The notes beneath the pieces are model-generated. The model searched no databases. It saw only the letters and a list, made by a program, of their open reading frames with translations, and was not told the origin of the DNA. Positions 36,271-44,307 of a stretch of DNA of 64,000 nt are shown here, in pieces. The position numbers and the translations under genes were made by a program. How positions within the stretch are numbered: position 1 is the stretch's first letter; each line of letters opens with the position of its first letter. The stretch comes from Luteimonas salinisoli (GTDB lineage: Bacteria; Pseudomonadota; Gammaproteobacteria; Xanthomonadales; Xanthomonadaceae): the NCBI RefSeq assembly GCF_013425525.1, contig NZ_JACCKA010000086.1, positions 1-64,000 on the forward strand, in the 5' to 3' direction.

Positions 36271-36621
36271 TCACCGCATGATCTTCTCCAGCGCCTTGCC
36301 CTTCGCCAGTTCGTCGATCAGCTTGTCCAGGCAGCGGACGTTGCGCACCAGCGGATCCTCGATATCCTCCACGCGCACGCCGCAGACCACCCCCTTGATC
36401 AGCGCACTGTTCGGGTGGATGGCCGGGGCCTCGGCGAAGAAGGTCTGGAAGTCGCTTTCCTTGTCGATCTGCTGCCGCAGCCCGCTGTCGCTGTATCCGG
36501 TCAGCCAGCGGATCACCTGGTCGACCTCCTCCCGGGTGCGCTGCTTGCGCTCCGCCTTCGCAAGGTACAGCGGATACACCTTCGAGAACTTCATCGTGGC
36601 CATGCGATGGTCGTTCTTCAT
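36271..36621 (-). CDS. DUF2200 family protein
   Basis: A 116-residue protein matching DUF2200 end to end: [38 protein letters not shown], then [20 protein letters not shown] and the C-terminal helix. The ATG at 36621 follows GGAGGAGCA closely; ATG at 36603 is an alternative. The family is conserved, soluble and of unknown function. Confidence 0.85.
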   Translation of the reverse strand: MKNDHRMATMKFSKVYPLYLAKAERKQRTREEVDQVIRWLTGYSDSGLRQQIDKESDFQTFFAEAPAIHPNSALIKGVVCGVRVEDIEDPLVRNVRCLDKLIDELAKGKALEKIMR

Positions 36622-36782
36622 TGCTCCTCCGATGGTGGGCCGAGCGGTTCGTCCTGCCTGCATTGCATCGCACTCGCGATCCCAGCGGAATGCACGCTCC
36701 GACGAAAGCGACAGGCACCCCGGGCCGCGCTGGAACTGATTGACGTGGCCGAACGCCCGCTTGTGAAAGCTGGCCCCCTGAC

Positions 36783-37205
36783 CTAGGCGATGCCGCGAAG
36801 CGGCACCGGCCTGAATGAATTGGCGGACCGCGCACCGCCGGCGCTTGCGCACCGGTGACGCACCAGCTCCCGGCCGGGCGCGCTCGTCCTGTCGATCAGC
36901 CTGCGCCCATCCGCCGAGAGCGTGAACTTCGCGGTGGCGAGCCACGTTTCGCCTTCGCCGGACAACTCCGAGATGAGCGCGATCTCGTCGCCACGAACTA
37001 CTACTGCCTCGATCGGGCCTTCGCTTTCCCAGTAGGAGATGTGGTTGGGTGCGATCCGAAGGATCAAGTCGTCGATGTGGGCATCGCACGAACCGGGGCT
37101 GCCGGCCCAATGACCGACGAAGCGGTCCGGAACCGTGGCCGCCGGATGCCCTGCGGAGAGTTGAAGCGGCAGTAGCAATGCGGCGATCGCGGCGATGATC
37201 TTCAT
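36783..37205 (-). CDS. Small secreted hypothetical protein
   Basis: A 140-residue protein with a signal peptide ([18 protein letters not shown]) and a small beta-rich domain: [20 protein letters not shown], then [20 protein letters not shown] and a strand ending GRRLIDRTS. The pattern resembles small secreted lipocalin-like proteins. Two cysteines (SCDAH, RHRC) may form a disulfide. The family is not recognised. Confidence 0.7.
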   Translation of the reverse strand: MKIIAAIAALLLPLQLSAGHPAATVPDRFVGHWAGSPGSCDAHIDDLILRIAPNHISYWESEGPIEAVVVRGDEIALISELSGEGETWLATAKFTLSADGRRLIDRTSAPGRELVRHRCASAGGARSANSFRPVPLRGIA

Positions 37206-37505
37206 TGGTTTCCCAAGCGTCCGGTCGACCGAATACGCCCATTTCTTCGAGGGTCCGCGCATGGATTTTTTCCTCAGTTCGGCCAGCCTCTCCGGCCGTG
37301 TTGCAAGCCTAGCCGAGATCGCCTGGGCTCCCGGCAAGCAGGATGAAAATCAGGTGCTTGTCCGACGTGCCCAACATTGCGACACGATTTCCGCCAGAGC
37401 GGGCCTGTGGCCCACAAGCAGCTCCAAGACACGCGCCGCAGGCCCCTTGCATTCCTCAGGCCGCCAATCCATCATGCATCGCAATTGCAACGCACGAGGT
37501 ACCGC
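37206..37505. other. 300-bp intergenic region without a supported gene
   Basis: This lies between the minus-strand secreted protein and the plus-strand antitoxin, so both promoters are expected here. Coding potential is poor on both strands. Sequence is locally AT-richer than its surroundings, for example ATGGATTTTTTCC near 37260. Confidence 0.4.
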
Positions 37506-37784
37506 ATGAAGACCGCATCGCTGCCCTCGCTCCGGGTCGAACCGGCACTGCGCGAGGCCGCCGAAGCCGTGCTGCAGGAAGGCGAAACCCTCTCCAGCTT
37601 CGTCGAGCGGTCGGTCCGTGCGCAGGTTCAGCTGCGCCAGCAGCAGGAAGCGTTCATCTCCCGCGGCCTGGCCTCGCGCGAGCGCGCCCGCGCCAGCGGT
37701 CACTACGTAGAGGCGGACGAGGTCGTGGCCGGACTGGAAACCCGCCTGAAGGCCGCACGCAGAAAGCGGGCGCGCCCGGGATGA
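37506..37784 (+). CDS. ParD/YlcI-like antitoxin
   Basis: A 92-residue protein with an N-terminal ribbon-helix-helix-like segment (LPSLRVEPALREAAEAVLQE then GETLSSFVERSVRAQV), long helices and a basic C-terminus. It overlaps the next gene's ATG by four bases (ATGA), the typical antitoxin-first order of type II modules. It should neutralise the ParE-type toxin and repress the operon. Confidence 0.82.
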   Translation: MKTASLPSLRVEPALREAAEAVLQEGETLSSFVERSVRAQVQLRQQQEAFISRGLASRERARASGHYVEADEVVAGLETRLKAARRKRARPG

Positions 37785-38083
37785 ACTTCCGCGTCCGCTT
37801 CACGGAGGAAGCGCGCGAAGACCTCCACCGCCTGTACGACTGGCTACTGGAGCGCGCCGATGGTGCGGTGGCCGATCGTGCACTGCAGGCAATCCGCGAC
37901 GGCATCACGGTGCTGCAGCTGGCGCCGCTCAGCTGCCGCAGGGCGGACGGCGGCGATTCTTTCCTGCGTGAACTCGTCATCGGCTTCGGCACCAGCGGCT
38001 ACGTGCTGTTGTTCGAGGTCGAGGACGACCGGACGGTCACGGTGCTCGCGGCACGGCATCAGCGGGAAGAGGACTATCATTGA
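37781..38083 (+). CDS. ParE/RelE-superfamily toxin
   Basis: A 100-residue toxin with the ParE fold: VRFTEEAREDLHRLYDWLLE at the N-terminus, then FLRELVIGFGTSGYVLLFEV and the final strand TVTVLAARHQREEDY. The closing H/R/E segment is conserved in ParE toxins, which poison DNA gyrase. Its start lies within the antitoxin stop (ATGA). Length is normal and the gene looks intact. Confidence 0.88.
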   Translation: MNFRVRFTEEAREDLHRLYDWLLERADGAVADRALQAIRDGITVLQLAPLSCRRADGGDSFLRELVIGFGTSGYVLLFEVEDDRTVTVLAARHQREEDYH

Positions 38084-38365
38084 CGGGCATCGAATCACCC
38101 GCCCGAGCCCCACGCTCGCAGTTTTCCGAAGCCAATCGCATGCGCTGCGCCAAGAGGGACGCGCTGATCGGCACCCTGCAATCCTGACGGTACATCTCCG
38201 CAATGCCCCCACGCCTCTCGTCGAATCGGCGCACCATGGGGGAGCTGCTTTTCCGCCCAAGCGATCGGCCGAGCGAACCACCCGGGAATGACCTCCGAGA
38301 GCGGCGCCAACCAGGCGCCGCTCTCCCGCGAGGCGCGCGGCCCGCCGCACGCCTGCATTCGTCGC

Positions 38366-38911
38366 TCAAGCCGCCGCGCGCAGCCGCACCGCCGGGAAAT
38401 CCACCGGCACCGCCAGCGCCACGTTCACGTAGTTGGTGAACAGGTTGAGCGCCACGTGCGCCAGCAGCTCGACCACCTCGCCATCGTCGAAGCCCGCCGC
38501 GCGCAGCGCCTGCACCTCGGCCGCGTCCACCTGGCCGCGCTGCTCCACCACGGCCAACGCGAAGCGCAGCGCCGCGGCGGTCTTCGGGTCGGCGGAGCGG
38601 CCGTCCTGCGCCTCGCTCATCTCCTCGGCGCTGGCGCCGGCCTTGCGGCCCAGCACGGTGTGCGCGGCCAGGCAGTACTCGCAGGCGTTGCGGTTGGCGA
38701 TGGCCACCGCCACCTGCTCGCCCAGCCGCGCCGGCAGGGCCCCGCCGCCCAGCGCGCCGAACGCGCCCCACATCGACCTGAGCGCGGCGGGCGAATTGGC
38801 CACCGCGCGGAACATGTTGGGGGTGGCGCCGAAGGCGGCGTGGATCTCGGCCAGCAGGGCCTGGCGGTCGGGGGTGGTGGTGGCCGGGTCGACCAGGGGG
38901 ATGCGGGACAT
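38366..38911 (-). CDS. Carboxymuconolactone decarboxylase/AhpD-like protein
   Basis: A 181-residue all-helical protein with the AhpD-type redox motif ACEYCLAAH (CxxC plus His), the centre of alkylhydroperoxidase activity. The N-terminal PNMFRAVANSPAALRSMWG and C-terminal LFTNYVNVALAVPVDFP match uncharacterised peroxidase-related CMD proteins. It is divergent from an AraC regulator 85 bp away, a common pairing, which suggests control by that regulator. Confidence 0.88.
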   Translation of the reverse strand: MSRIPLVDPATTTPDRQALLAEIHAAFGATPNMFRAVANSPAALRSMWGAFGALGGGALPARLGEQVAVAIANRNACEYCLAAHTVLGRKAGASAEEMSEAQDGRSADPKTAAALRFALAVVEQRGQVDAAEVQALRAAGFDDGEVVELLAHVALNLFTNYVNVALAVPVDFPAVRLRAAA

Positions 38912-38996
38912 GGGGTGCTCCTTTGCGTGGGCCGCCGGGATTGGCGGCAGCGGCTAGACTAGGCGCCCGTTCTGGACGCATGGCGCCGAAACGTCC

Positions 38997-39896
38997 ATGA
39001 AATCTGCCGATTCGTCCACGCCACCCGCGGCCGGTCCGGCACCGGTCGACCGCCTGGCCGCCCTGCTCGATCGCTTCCACGTGCACGCCGAGCTGTTCCA
39101 CACCGGCCCGCTGTGCGGCCTGCACGTGTTCGACCCCGCGCCCGGGCGCGCCTTCCTGCACGTGCTGCGCCGGGGCACGATGGAGGTGGTGCACCGCGGC
39201 GCCCACGGCCTGGTGCGCACCGCGCTTGCCGAGCCCACCCTGCTGCTGTTCGCGCGCCCGGTGCACCACGAATTCCACAACGCCCCGGTGGACGGCGCGG
39301 ACTTCACCTGCGCCACGCTCGATTTCGACGGCGGCGCGCGCAACCCCATCGTGCAGTCGCTCCCCGCCATGCTGGCGGTGCCGCTGGCCGCGGTGGACGG
39401 CCTGGCCCCCACCCTCGACCTGCTGTTCGCCGAAGCCGACCGCGTGCGCTGCGGCTCGCGCCTGCTGGCCGGCCGCCTGTTCGAGGTGCTGCTGGTGCAG
39501 GTGCTGCGCTGGGCGCTTGATCACCCGACGCAATCCGGCGTGGACCGCGGCACCCTCGCCGGCCTGTCGCACCCGCAGCTGGCCCGGGCGCTCACCGCGC
39601 TGCACGCACGCCCCGCCGAGCCCTGGCCGCTCGAACGCCTGGCCGCGCAGGCCGGCATGTCGCGCAGCGCCTTCGCCGCCGCGTTCAAGCACGCCGTGGG
39701 CACCACACCCGCCGCCTACGTGCTCGACTGGCGCCTGGGCCTGGCCGCCACCCGCCTGCGCGAGGGACGCACGGTGAAGCAGGTGGCGCATGAGCTTGGG
39801 TTCGCGGAGGCGGGGGCGTTGTCTAAGGCGTTTCGTAGGCGGTATGGGGTGTCGCCACGGGGGTGGAGTGGTACAGGATATGCATCCGGTGGATAG
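38997..39896 (+). CDS. AraC-family transcriptional regulator
   Basis: A 299-residue regulator of the cupin-type (AraC_binding_2/DUF6597-like) group. An N-terminal sensor cupin (HVLRRGTMEVVHR, LLLFARPVHHEF) precedes a C-terminal double helix-turn-helix (~200-299). The second helix region is intact (LAAQAGMSRSAFAAAFKHAV, TRLREGRTVKQVAHELGFAE, then AFRRRYGVSPRGW). It probably controls the divergent AhpD-like gene. The last ~100 bases of the gene have noticeably lower third-position GC than the rest, marking the left border of the defence island. Confidence 0.9.
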   Translation: MKSADSSTPPAAGPAPVDRLAALLDRFHVHAELFHTGPLCGLHVFDPAPGRAFLHVLRRGTMEVVHRGAHGLVRTALAEPTLLLFARPVHHEFHNAPVDGADFTCATLDFDGGARNPIVQSLPAMLAVPLAAVDGLAPTLDLLFAEADRVRCGSRLLAGRLFEVLLVQVLRWALDHPTQSGVDRGTLAGLSHPQLARALTALHARPAEPWPLERLAAQAGMSRSAFAAAFKHAVGTTPAAYVLDWRLGLAATRLREGRTVKQVAHELGFAEAGALSKAFRRRYGVSPRGWSGTGYASGG

Positions 39897-40027
39897 GCCC
39901 TGCTGGGTCGAATTGCTGGAACGCCCGCGTGGTTCCAGCAGGCCCAGGAAGCACTTTGGGGCAGCGCCCAGAACTTGGGCGACGGGCGCCTATGGGAGTA
40001 GGCTTGGACCTCTCAGGGGAGACGCAA

Positions 40028-42790
40028 GTGGCGCCGCTAACGCCGGAGCAACTGGCAAGGGAACGCATCGACGCGCTGCTGGAAGCGGCGGGCTGGATCA
40101 TCCAGGACAGCGCCGACTTCAACCGCAAAGCGGGGGAAGGCGTTGCCGTGCGCGAGTTCGCTACCAAGGCCGGCCCGTGCGACTACCTCCTGTTCGTCGG
40201 CGACAAGGCCTGTGGTGTGATTGAAGCCAAGAAGGCCGGCATTACGCTCAGCGGCGTCGCCGAGCAAGCTGCCCGCTACCTGTCCCAACTGCCTGACCAC
40301 GTCGCGTGCTGGGCCAATACCCTGCGCTTCGACTACGAATCCACCGGCGAGGAAACCTTCTTCCGCGACGCCGCGGATCCCGCCCCGCGCTCGCGCCGTG
40401 TCTTCGCCTTCCACCAGCCGTCCACACTGCACGCATGGCTGAAGGAAGAGGACACCCTGCGAAAGCGCCTGCGGCACATGCCGACGCTGGACCCATCAGG
40501 ATTGCGCGACTGCCAGATCGACGCCGTCGAAGGCCTTGAGCGCTCGCTGGCGGACGACAGGCCCCGGGCCCTGATCCAGATGGCCACCGGCGCCGGCAAG
40601 ACCTTCACCGCCTGCACTTTCAGTTGGCGCCTGCTCAAGCACGCCAAGGCGAAACGCATCCTGTTCCTGGTCGACCGCAACAACCTCGGCGACCAGACGC
40701 TCAAGGAGTACCAGAACTACGAACCGCCCGGTGCGGGCCGCAAGTTCACCCAGACCTATATAGTCCAGCACCTCCACGGCAGCCAGATCGACAAGGACGC
40801 CAAGGTGGTCATCACCACCATCCAGCGCCTGTACGCAATGCTGCGAGGCGACGAGCTGGACGAATCCGCCGAGGAAGGCTCGGCGTTCGAGACCTGGGCC
40901 AACGAAGAAGGCGAACTGCGCCCGGTCGAGTACAACCCGGCCATCCCGCCCGAAACCTTCGATTTCATCGTCACCGACGAGTGCCACCGCTCCATCTACG
41001 GCCTGTGGCGGCAGGTGCTCGACTACTTCGACGCCCACCTGATCGGCCTCACCGCCACGCCGAGCAAGCACACGCTGGGCTTCTTCAACAGCAACCTCGT
41101 CGCCGAATATCCCTACGAGCAATCGGTGGTGGACGGCGTCAACGTCGGCTTCGAGGTGTTCCGCATCAAGACCCAGGTCGGCGAGGAAGGCGGCACCGTC
41201 GAAGGCGGCTACAAGGTGCCCGTGCGTGATCGCCGCACCCGGGCCATCCGCTACAAGCAGCTTGACGAGGACCTCGGCTACACGAAGAAAGAACTGGACA
41301 ACTCCGTCACCGTTCCAAACCAGATCCGTGCCGTCCTGCGTTGTTACCGCGACAACCTGTTCACCGAACTGTTCCCCGGCCGCAGCGGACAGTGGGTGCC
41401 CAAGACACTGATCTTCGCGAAGGACGACAACCACGCCGAGGAGATCGTGCAGGCCTGCTGGGAAGTATTCGGGCAGGGCAATGAGTTCGCCAAGAAGATC
41501 ACCTACCAGACCAGCGAGAAGCCCAAGGAACTGATCAAGGCCTTCCGCGTCGATCCGTTCCCGCGTATCGCGGTCACCGTCGACATGATCGCCACCGGCA
41601 CCGACATCAAGCCCGTGGAATGCCTGATCTTCATGCGCGACGTGAAGTCGGAGGGTTACTACGAGCAGATGAAGGGCCGGGGCGTGCGCACCATCCGTAA
41701 CGCCGACCTGCAGCAAGTAACCCCTGACGCGCAGACTAAGACCCGTTTCGTGCTGGTGGATGCCGTGGGCGTCACCGAGGGCATGAAGTCCGTCTCGCAG
41801 CCGCTGGAGCGCAAGCGCGCCATCGGTTTCGACAAGCTGATCGACCAGATCGCGCAGGGTCGCCGCGACCCGGATGCGATCTCCAGTCTTGCCGGCCGTC
41901 TGGCGGCGCTGGACCGCCAGATCGACGACGAGGACCGCCAGCGAATCGCCACCGTCGCCAAGGGCACCAGCCTCAAGGCGCTGGCCGCCAAGCTGCTGCA
42001 GTCCATCAGCCCCGACATCATCGAGGCCGCCGTCAATGACCGCCACGGCAGTGTCGAGGCCGCCACGCAGAAGGAAGTGGAAGCCGTCGAGGCCGATCTG
42101 CGCGAAGACGCCTGCGCTCCGCTGGATGACGCCGATCTACGCAATCTGATCAAGGCGATCAAGAAGAAGACCGATATCGTCATCGACGAGGGCACCACCG
42201 ATGAAGTGCTCGAAGCCGGCTACGACCTGAAGCAGGCCCAGCAGCGCGTCACCTCCTTCCGTGAGTTCATCGACACGCACAAGGACGAGTTGCTCGCCCT
42301 GCAGATACTCTACAACCAGCCCTTCCCGAAGCGCCGGCTCACCTACGCCAGCGTCAAGCAACTGGCGCAGGCGCTGGCCGATCCACCGACTCACCTCACC
42401 ACTGCCGATGTGTGGCAGGCCTACAAGCGGCTGGAAGCCACGCTGGTGCGGGGTGCCCCCAGCGACAAGGTGCTCACCGACGTCATCTCACTGGTGCGCT
42501 TCGCCACCGGCCAGGCCGACCTGCTGGAGCCGTACTCGGCCCGGGTCGAACAGAAATTCAATCTTTGGATCGGCCGCCAGAAGAAGGCCGGCCGCGACTT
42601 CAACGAGGACCAGATGAATTGGCTCAAAGCCATCCGCGACTATCTCGCCGCCAATGTAGAGATTGCCCCCGCCGACCTGATGCGTGACCACCCGTTCGCC
42701 GACTGGGGCGGGGTGATCGAGGCGCGCAAGCTGTTTGGAACCGAACTCAACGGGGTGCTTGATGAGTTGACCGAGGCATTGGTGGCATGA
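40028..42790 (+). CDS. hsdR: Type I restriction endonuclease subunit R
   Basis: A 920-residue motor-nuclease subunit. The N-terminal endonuclease shows the PD-(D/E)XK signature D52-X13-E66-A-K68 (GVIEAKKAG). The helicase motor has Walker A at ~186-192 (ATGAGKT), DECH at 317-320 and the SF2 motif block GTDIKPVECLIFMR. A long C-terminal helical region binds the methylase core. The GTG at 40028 has a close GGGGAGA ribosome site and gives the family-type start LTPEQLARERIDALLEAAGW; an ATG at 39992 is possible. Its stop overlaps hsdS (ATGA). It is the first gene of a five-gene operon and cuts DNA lacking HsdMS methylation. Confidence 0.94.
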   Translation: MAPLTPEQLARERIDALLEAAGWIIQDSADFNRKAGEGVAVREFATKAGPCDYLLFVGDKACGVIEAKKAGITLSGVAEQAARYLSQLPDHVACWANTLRFDYESTGEETFFRDAADPAPRSRRVFAFHQPSTLHAWLKEEDTLRKRLRHMPTLDPSGLRDCQIDAVEGLERSLADDRPRALIQMATGAGKTFTACTFSWRLLKHAKAKRILFLVDRNNLGDQTLKEYQNYEPPGAGRKFTQTYIVQHLHGSQIDKDAKVVITTIQRLYAMLRGDELDESAEEGSAFETWANEEGELRPVEYNPAIPPETFDFIVTDECHRSIYGLWRQVLDYFDAHLIGLTATPSKHTLGFFNSNLVAEYPYEQSVVDGVNVGFEVFRIKTQVGEEGGTVEGGYKVPVRDRRTRAIRYKQLDEDLGYTKKELDNSVTVPNQIRAVLRCYRDNLFTELFPGRSGQWVPKTLIFAKDDNHAEEIVQACWEVFGQGNEFAKKITYQTSEKPKELIKAFRVDPFPRIAVTVDMIATGTDIKPVECLIFMRDVKSEGYYEQMKGRGVRTIRNADLQQVTPDAQTKTRFVLVDAVGVTEGMKSVSQPLERKRAIGFDKLIDQIAQGRRDPDAISSLAGRLAALDRQIDDEDRQRIATVAKGTSLKALAAKLLQSISPDIIEAAVNDRHGSVEAATQKEVEAVEADLREDACAPLDDADLRNLIKAIKKKTDIVIDEGTTDEVLEAGYDLKQAQQRVTSFREFIDTHKDELLALQILYNQPFPKRRLTYASVKQLAQALADPPTHLTTADVWQAYKRLEATLVRGAPSDKVLTDVISLVRFATGQADLLEPYSARVEQKFNLWIGRQKKAGRDFNEDQMNWLKAIRDYLAANVEIAPADLMRDHPFADWGGVIEARKLFGTELNGVLDELTEALVA

Positions 42791-44307
42791 GTGATGAGCT
42801 ACCGCCAGGCTGGGCGCTCACCGACATCGGCTCGCTTGGCCGATACATCAATGGTAGGGGTTTCAAGAAGGAGGAATGGAAGAAGGCGGGCCTGCCGATC
42901 ATCCGCATCCAGAATCTCAACGATGAGTCTGCTCAGTTCAACTATTCGGATCAACAGCACGAAGGGAAGTATCGCGTTGACGATGGCGACCTCTTGGTGG
43001 CATGGGCGGCGTCGCTTGGGGTGTATGTCTGGAATCGTGGGCCCGCTTGGCTCAACCAGCACATCTTCCGGGTTGAAGTTGAGGAAAGAGCCGTCACCAA
43101 GCCCTTCCTTTACTACGCCCTCAAGGATGCCTTGGCTGGCCTGTACAAGAAGGCCCACGGATCTGGAATGGTCCACATCACGAAGGCCAAGTTTAACCGT
43201 CACCCGATCAGTCTGCCTCCGCTCAATGAGCAAAAGCGAATCGTCTCCAAGATCGATGAGCTGTTCAGCCGCATCGACGAAGGCGAGCGCGCGATGGAGC
43301 GCGTGTCGAAGCTGGTGGAGCGTTACCGCCAGTCCGTACTCAAGGCCGCCGTCACCGGCGAACTGACCCGCGACTGGCGCGAGGCGCGCAAGGCCGCTGG
43401 CCAGCCCATCGAATCCGGCGAAGCCCTGCTCACCCGCATCCTCACCGTGCGCCGCGAAGCCTGGGAGAACGCAGAGCTATCCAAGATGCAGGCCAATGGC
43501 ATCACGCCCAAGGATGAAGCGTGGAAAAAGAGGTATGTCAAGCCGTCGGAGCCTAGCCTAACCGGTCTCCCAATTCTGCCAGAGGGATGGGTTTGGGCGT
43601 CGCTTCCTATGTTGTGTGGGGTCGCTTCGACCAACGGAATCTCGGTCAAAGGCGCGAATGCGCCGCCGGGTATCCCGGCCTTGCGTTTGGATGCCCTGGG
43701 TGACTCGGGGTTCGACTACGCAGCCAGACGATACATCCCGATTGCGAACAGCAAAGCCGAAAGGCTCCGCATAGAAGCGGGTGACTTCTTCGTGTCGCGC
43801 GCCAATGGTTCGTTGGCTCTCGTTGGTCGTGCCGTTCTTGCGCAAGAGCCGCCTGAGCTGGTTGTGTTTCCAGATACGATGATCCGGTACCGACCCGCTG
43901 ATGAGCTGGGTGTCGGATATTGGCTCCAACGTGTTTGGCAGTCGCGGCTTGTTCGCGAGCAGATCGAGCGAAAAGCGAAGACTACGGCCGGCATCTACAA
44001 GATCTCGCAGGGCGACATTGCGGAAATCGCCATTCCGATCCCTCCGTCCGAGGAGCGCGCTGCTGCGATATCTCTGATTGACCAGCGATTGTCTCAAGTC
44101 GAAAGCTTGTCAATGGAGCAGGGTCAATCGCGGAAGCGAGCCGGCGCGCTCAGACAGGCCATATTGAGGTCTGCATTCTCGGGAAGTCTGGTTTCGCAGC
44201 ATCCTGAAGATGAGCCGGCGTCTACTCTTCTTCAGCGCATCGCCGTCGGGCGCGCCGAAGCTAAGAGAACGATGCCCGCGCGCGGCCCAAAGAAGAAGTC
44301 CAGATGA
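42787..44307 (+). CDS. hsdS: Type I restriction-modification specificity subunit S
   Basis: A 506-residue specificity subunit with two target recognition domains (about 1-145 and 250-415) separated and followed by the conserved coiled-coil spacers (PLNEQKRIVSKIDELFSRID at ~145; PIPPSEERAAAISLIDQRL at ~416). These set a bipartite recognition sequence. The gene has visibly lower GC than its surroundings, typical for hsdS. It overlaps hsdR upstream (ATGA) and the membrane nuclease gene downstream (ATGA). The order R-S-x-M is unusual, since hsdS commonly follows hsdM. Confidence 0.94.
   Translation: MSDELPPGWALTDIGSLGRYINGRGFKKEEWKKAGLPIIRIQNLNDESAQFNYSDQQHEGKYRVDDGDLLVAWAASLGVYVWNRGPAWLNQHIFRVEVEERAVTKPFLYYALKDALAGLYKKAHGSGMVHITKAKFNRHPISLPPLNEQKRIVSKIDELFSRIDEGERAMERVSKLVERYRQSVLKAAVTGELTRDWREARKAAGQPIESGEALLTRILTVRREAWENAELSKMQANGITPKDEAWKKRYVKPSEPSLTGLPILPEGWVWASLPMLCGVASTNGISVKGANAPPGIPALRLDALGDSGFDYAARRYIPIANSKAERLRIEAGDFFVSRANGSLALVGRAVLAQEPPELVVFPDTMIRYRPADELGVGYWLQRVWQSRLVREQIERKAKTTAGIYKISQGDIAEIAIPIPPSEERAAAISLIDQRLSQVESLSMEQGQSRKRAGALRQAILRSAFSGSLVSQHPEDEPASTLLQRIAVGRAEAKRTMPARGPKKKSR

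Noticed and set aside
38084-38365. A third gene after the ParDE pair
   Set aside because: Frames here lack a start with a ribosome site and have random composition.
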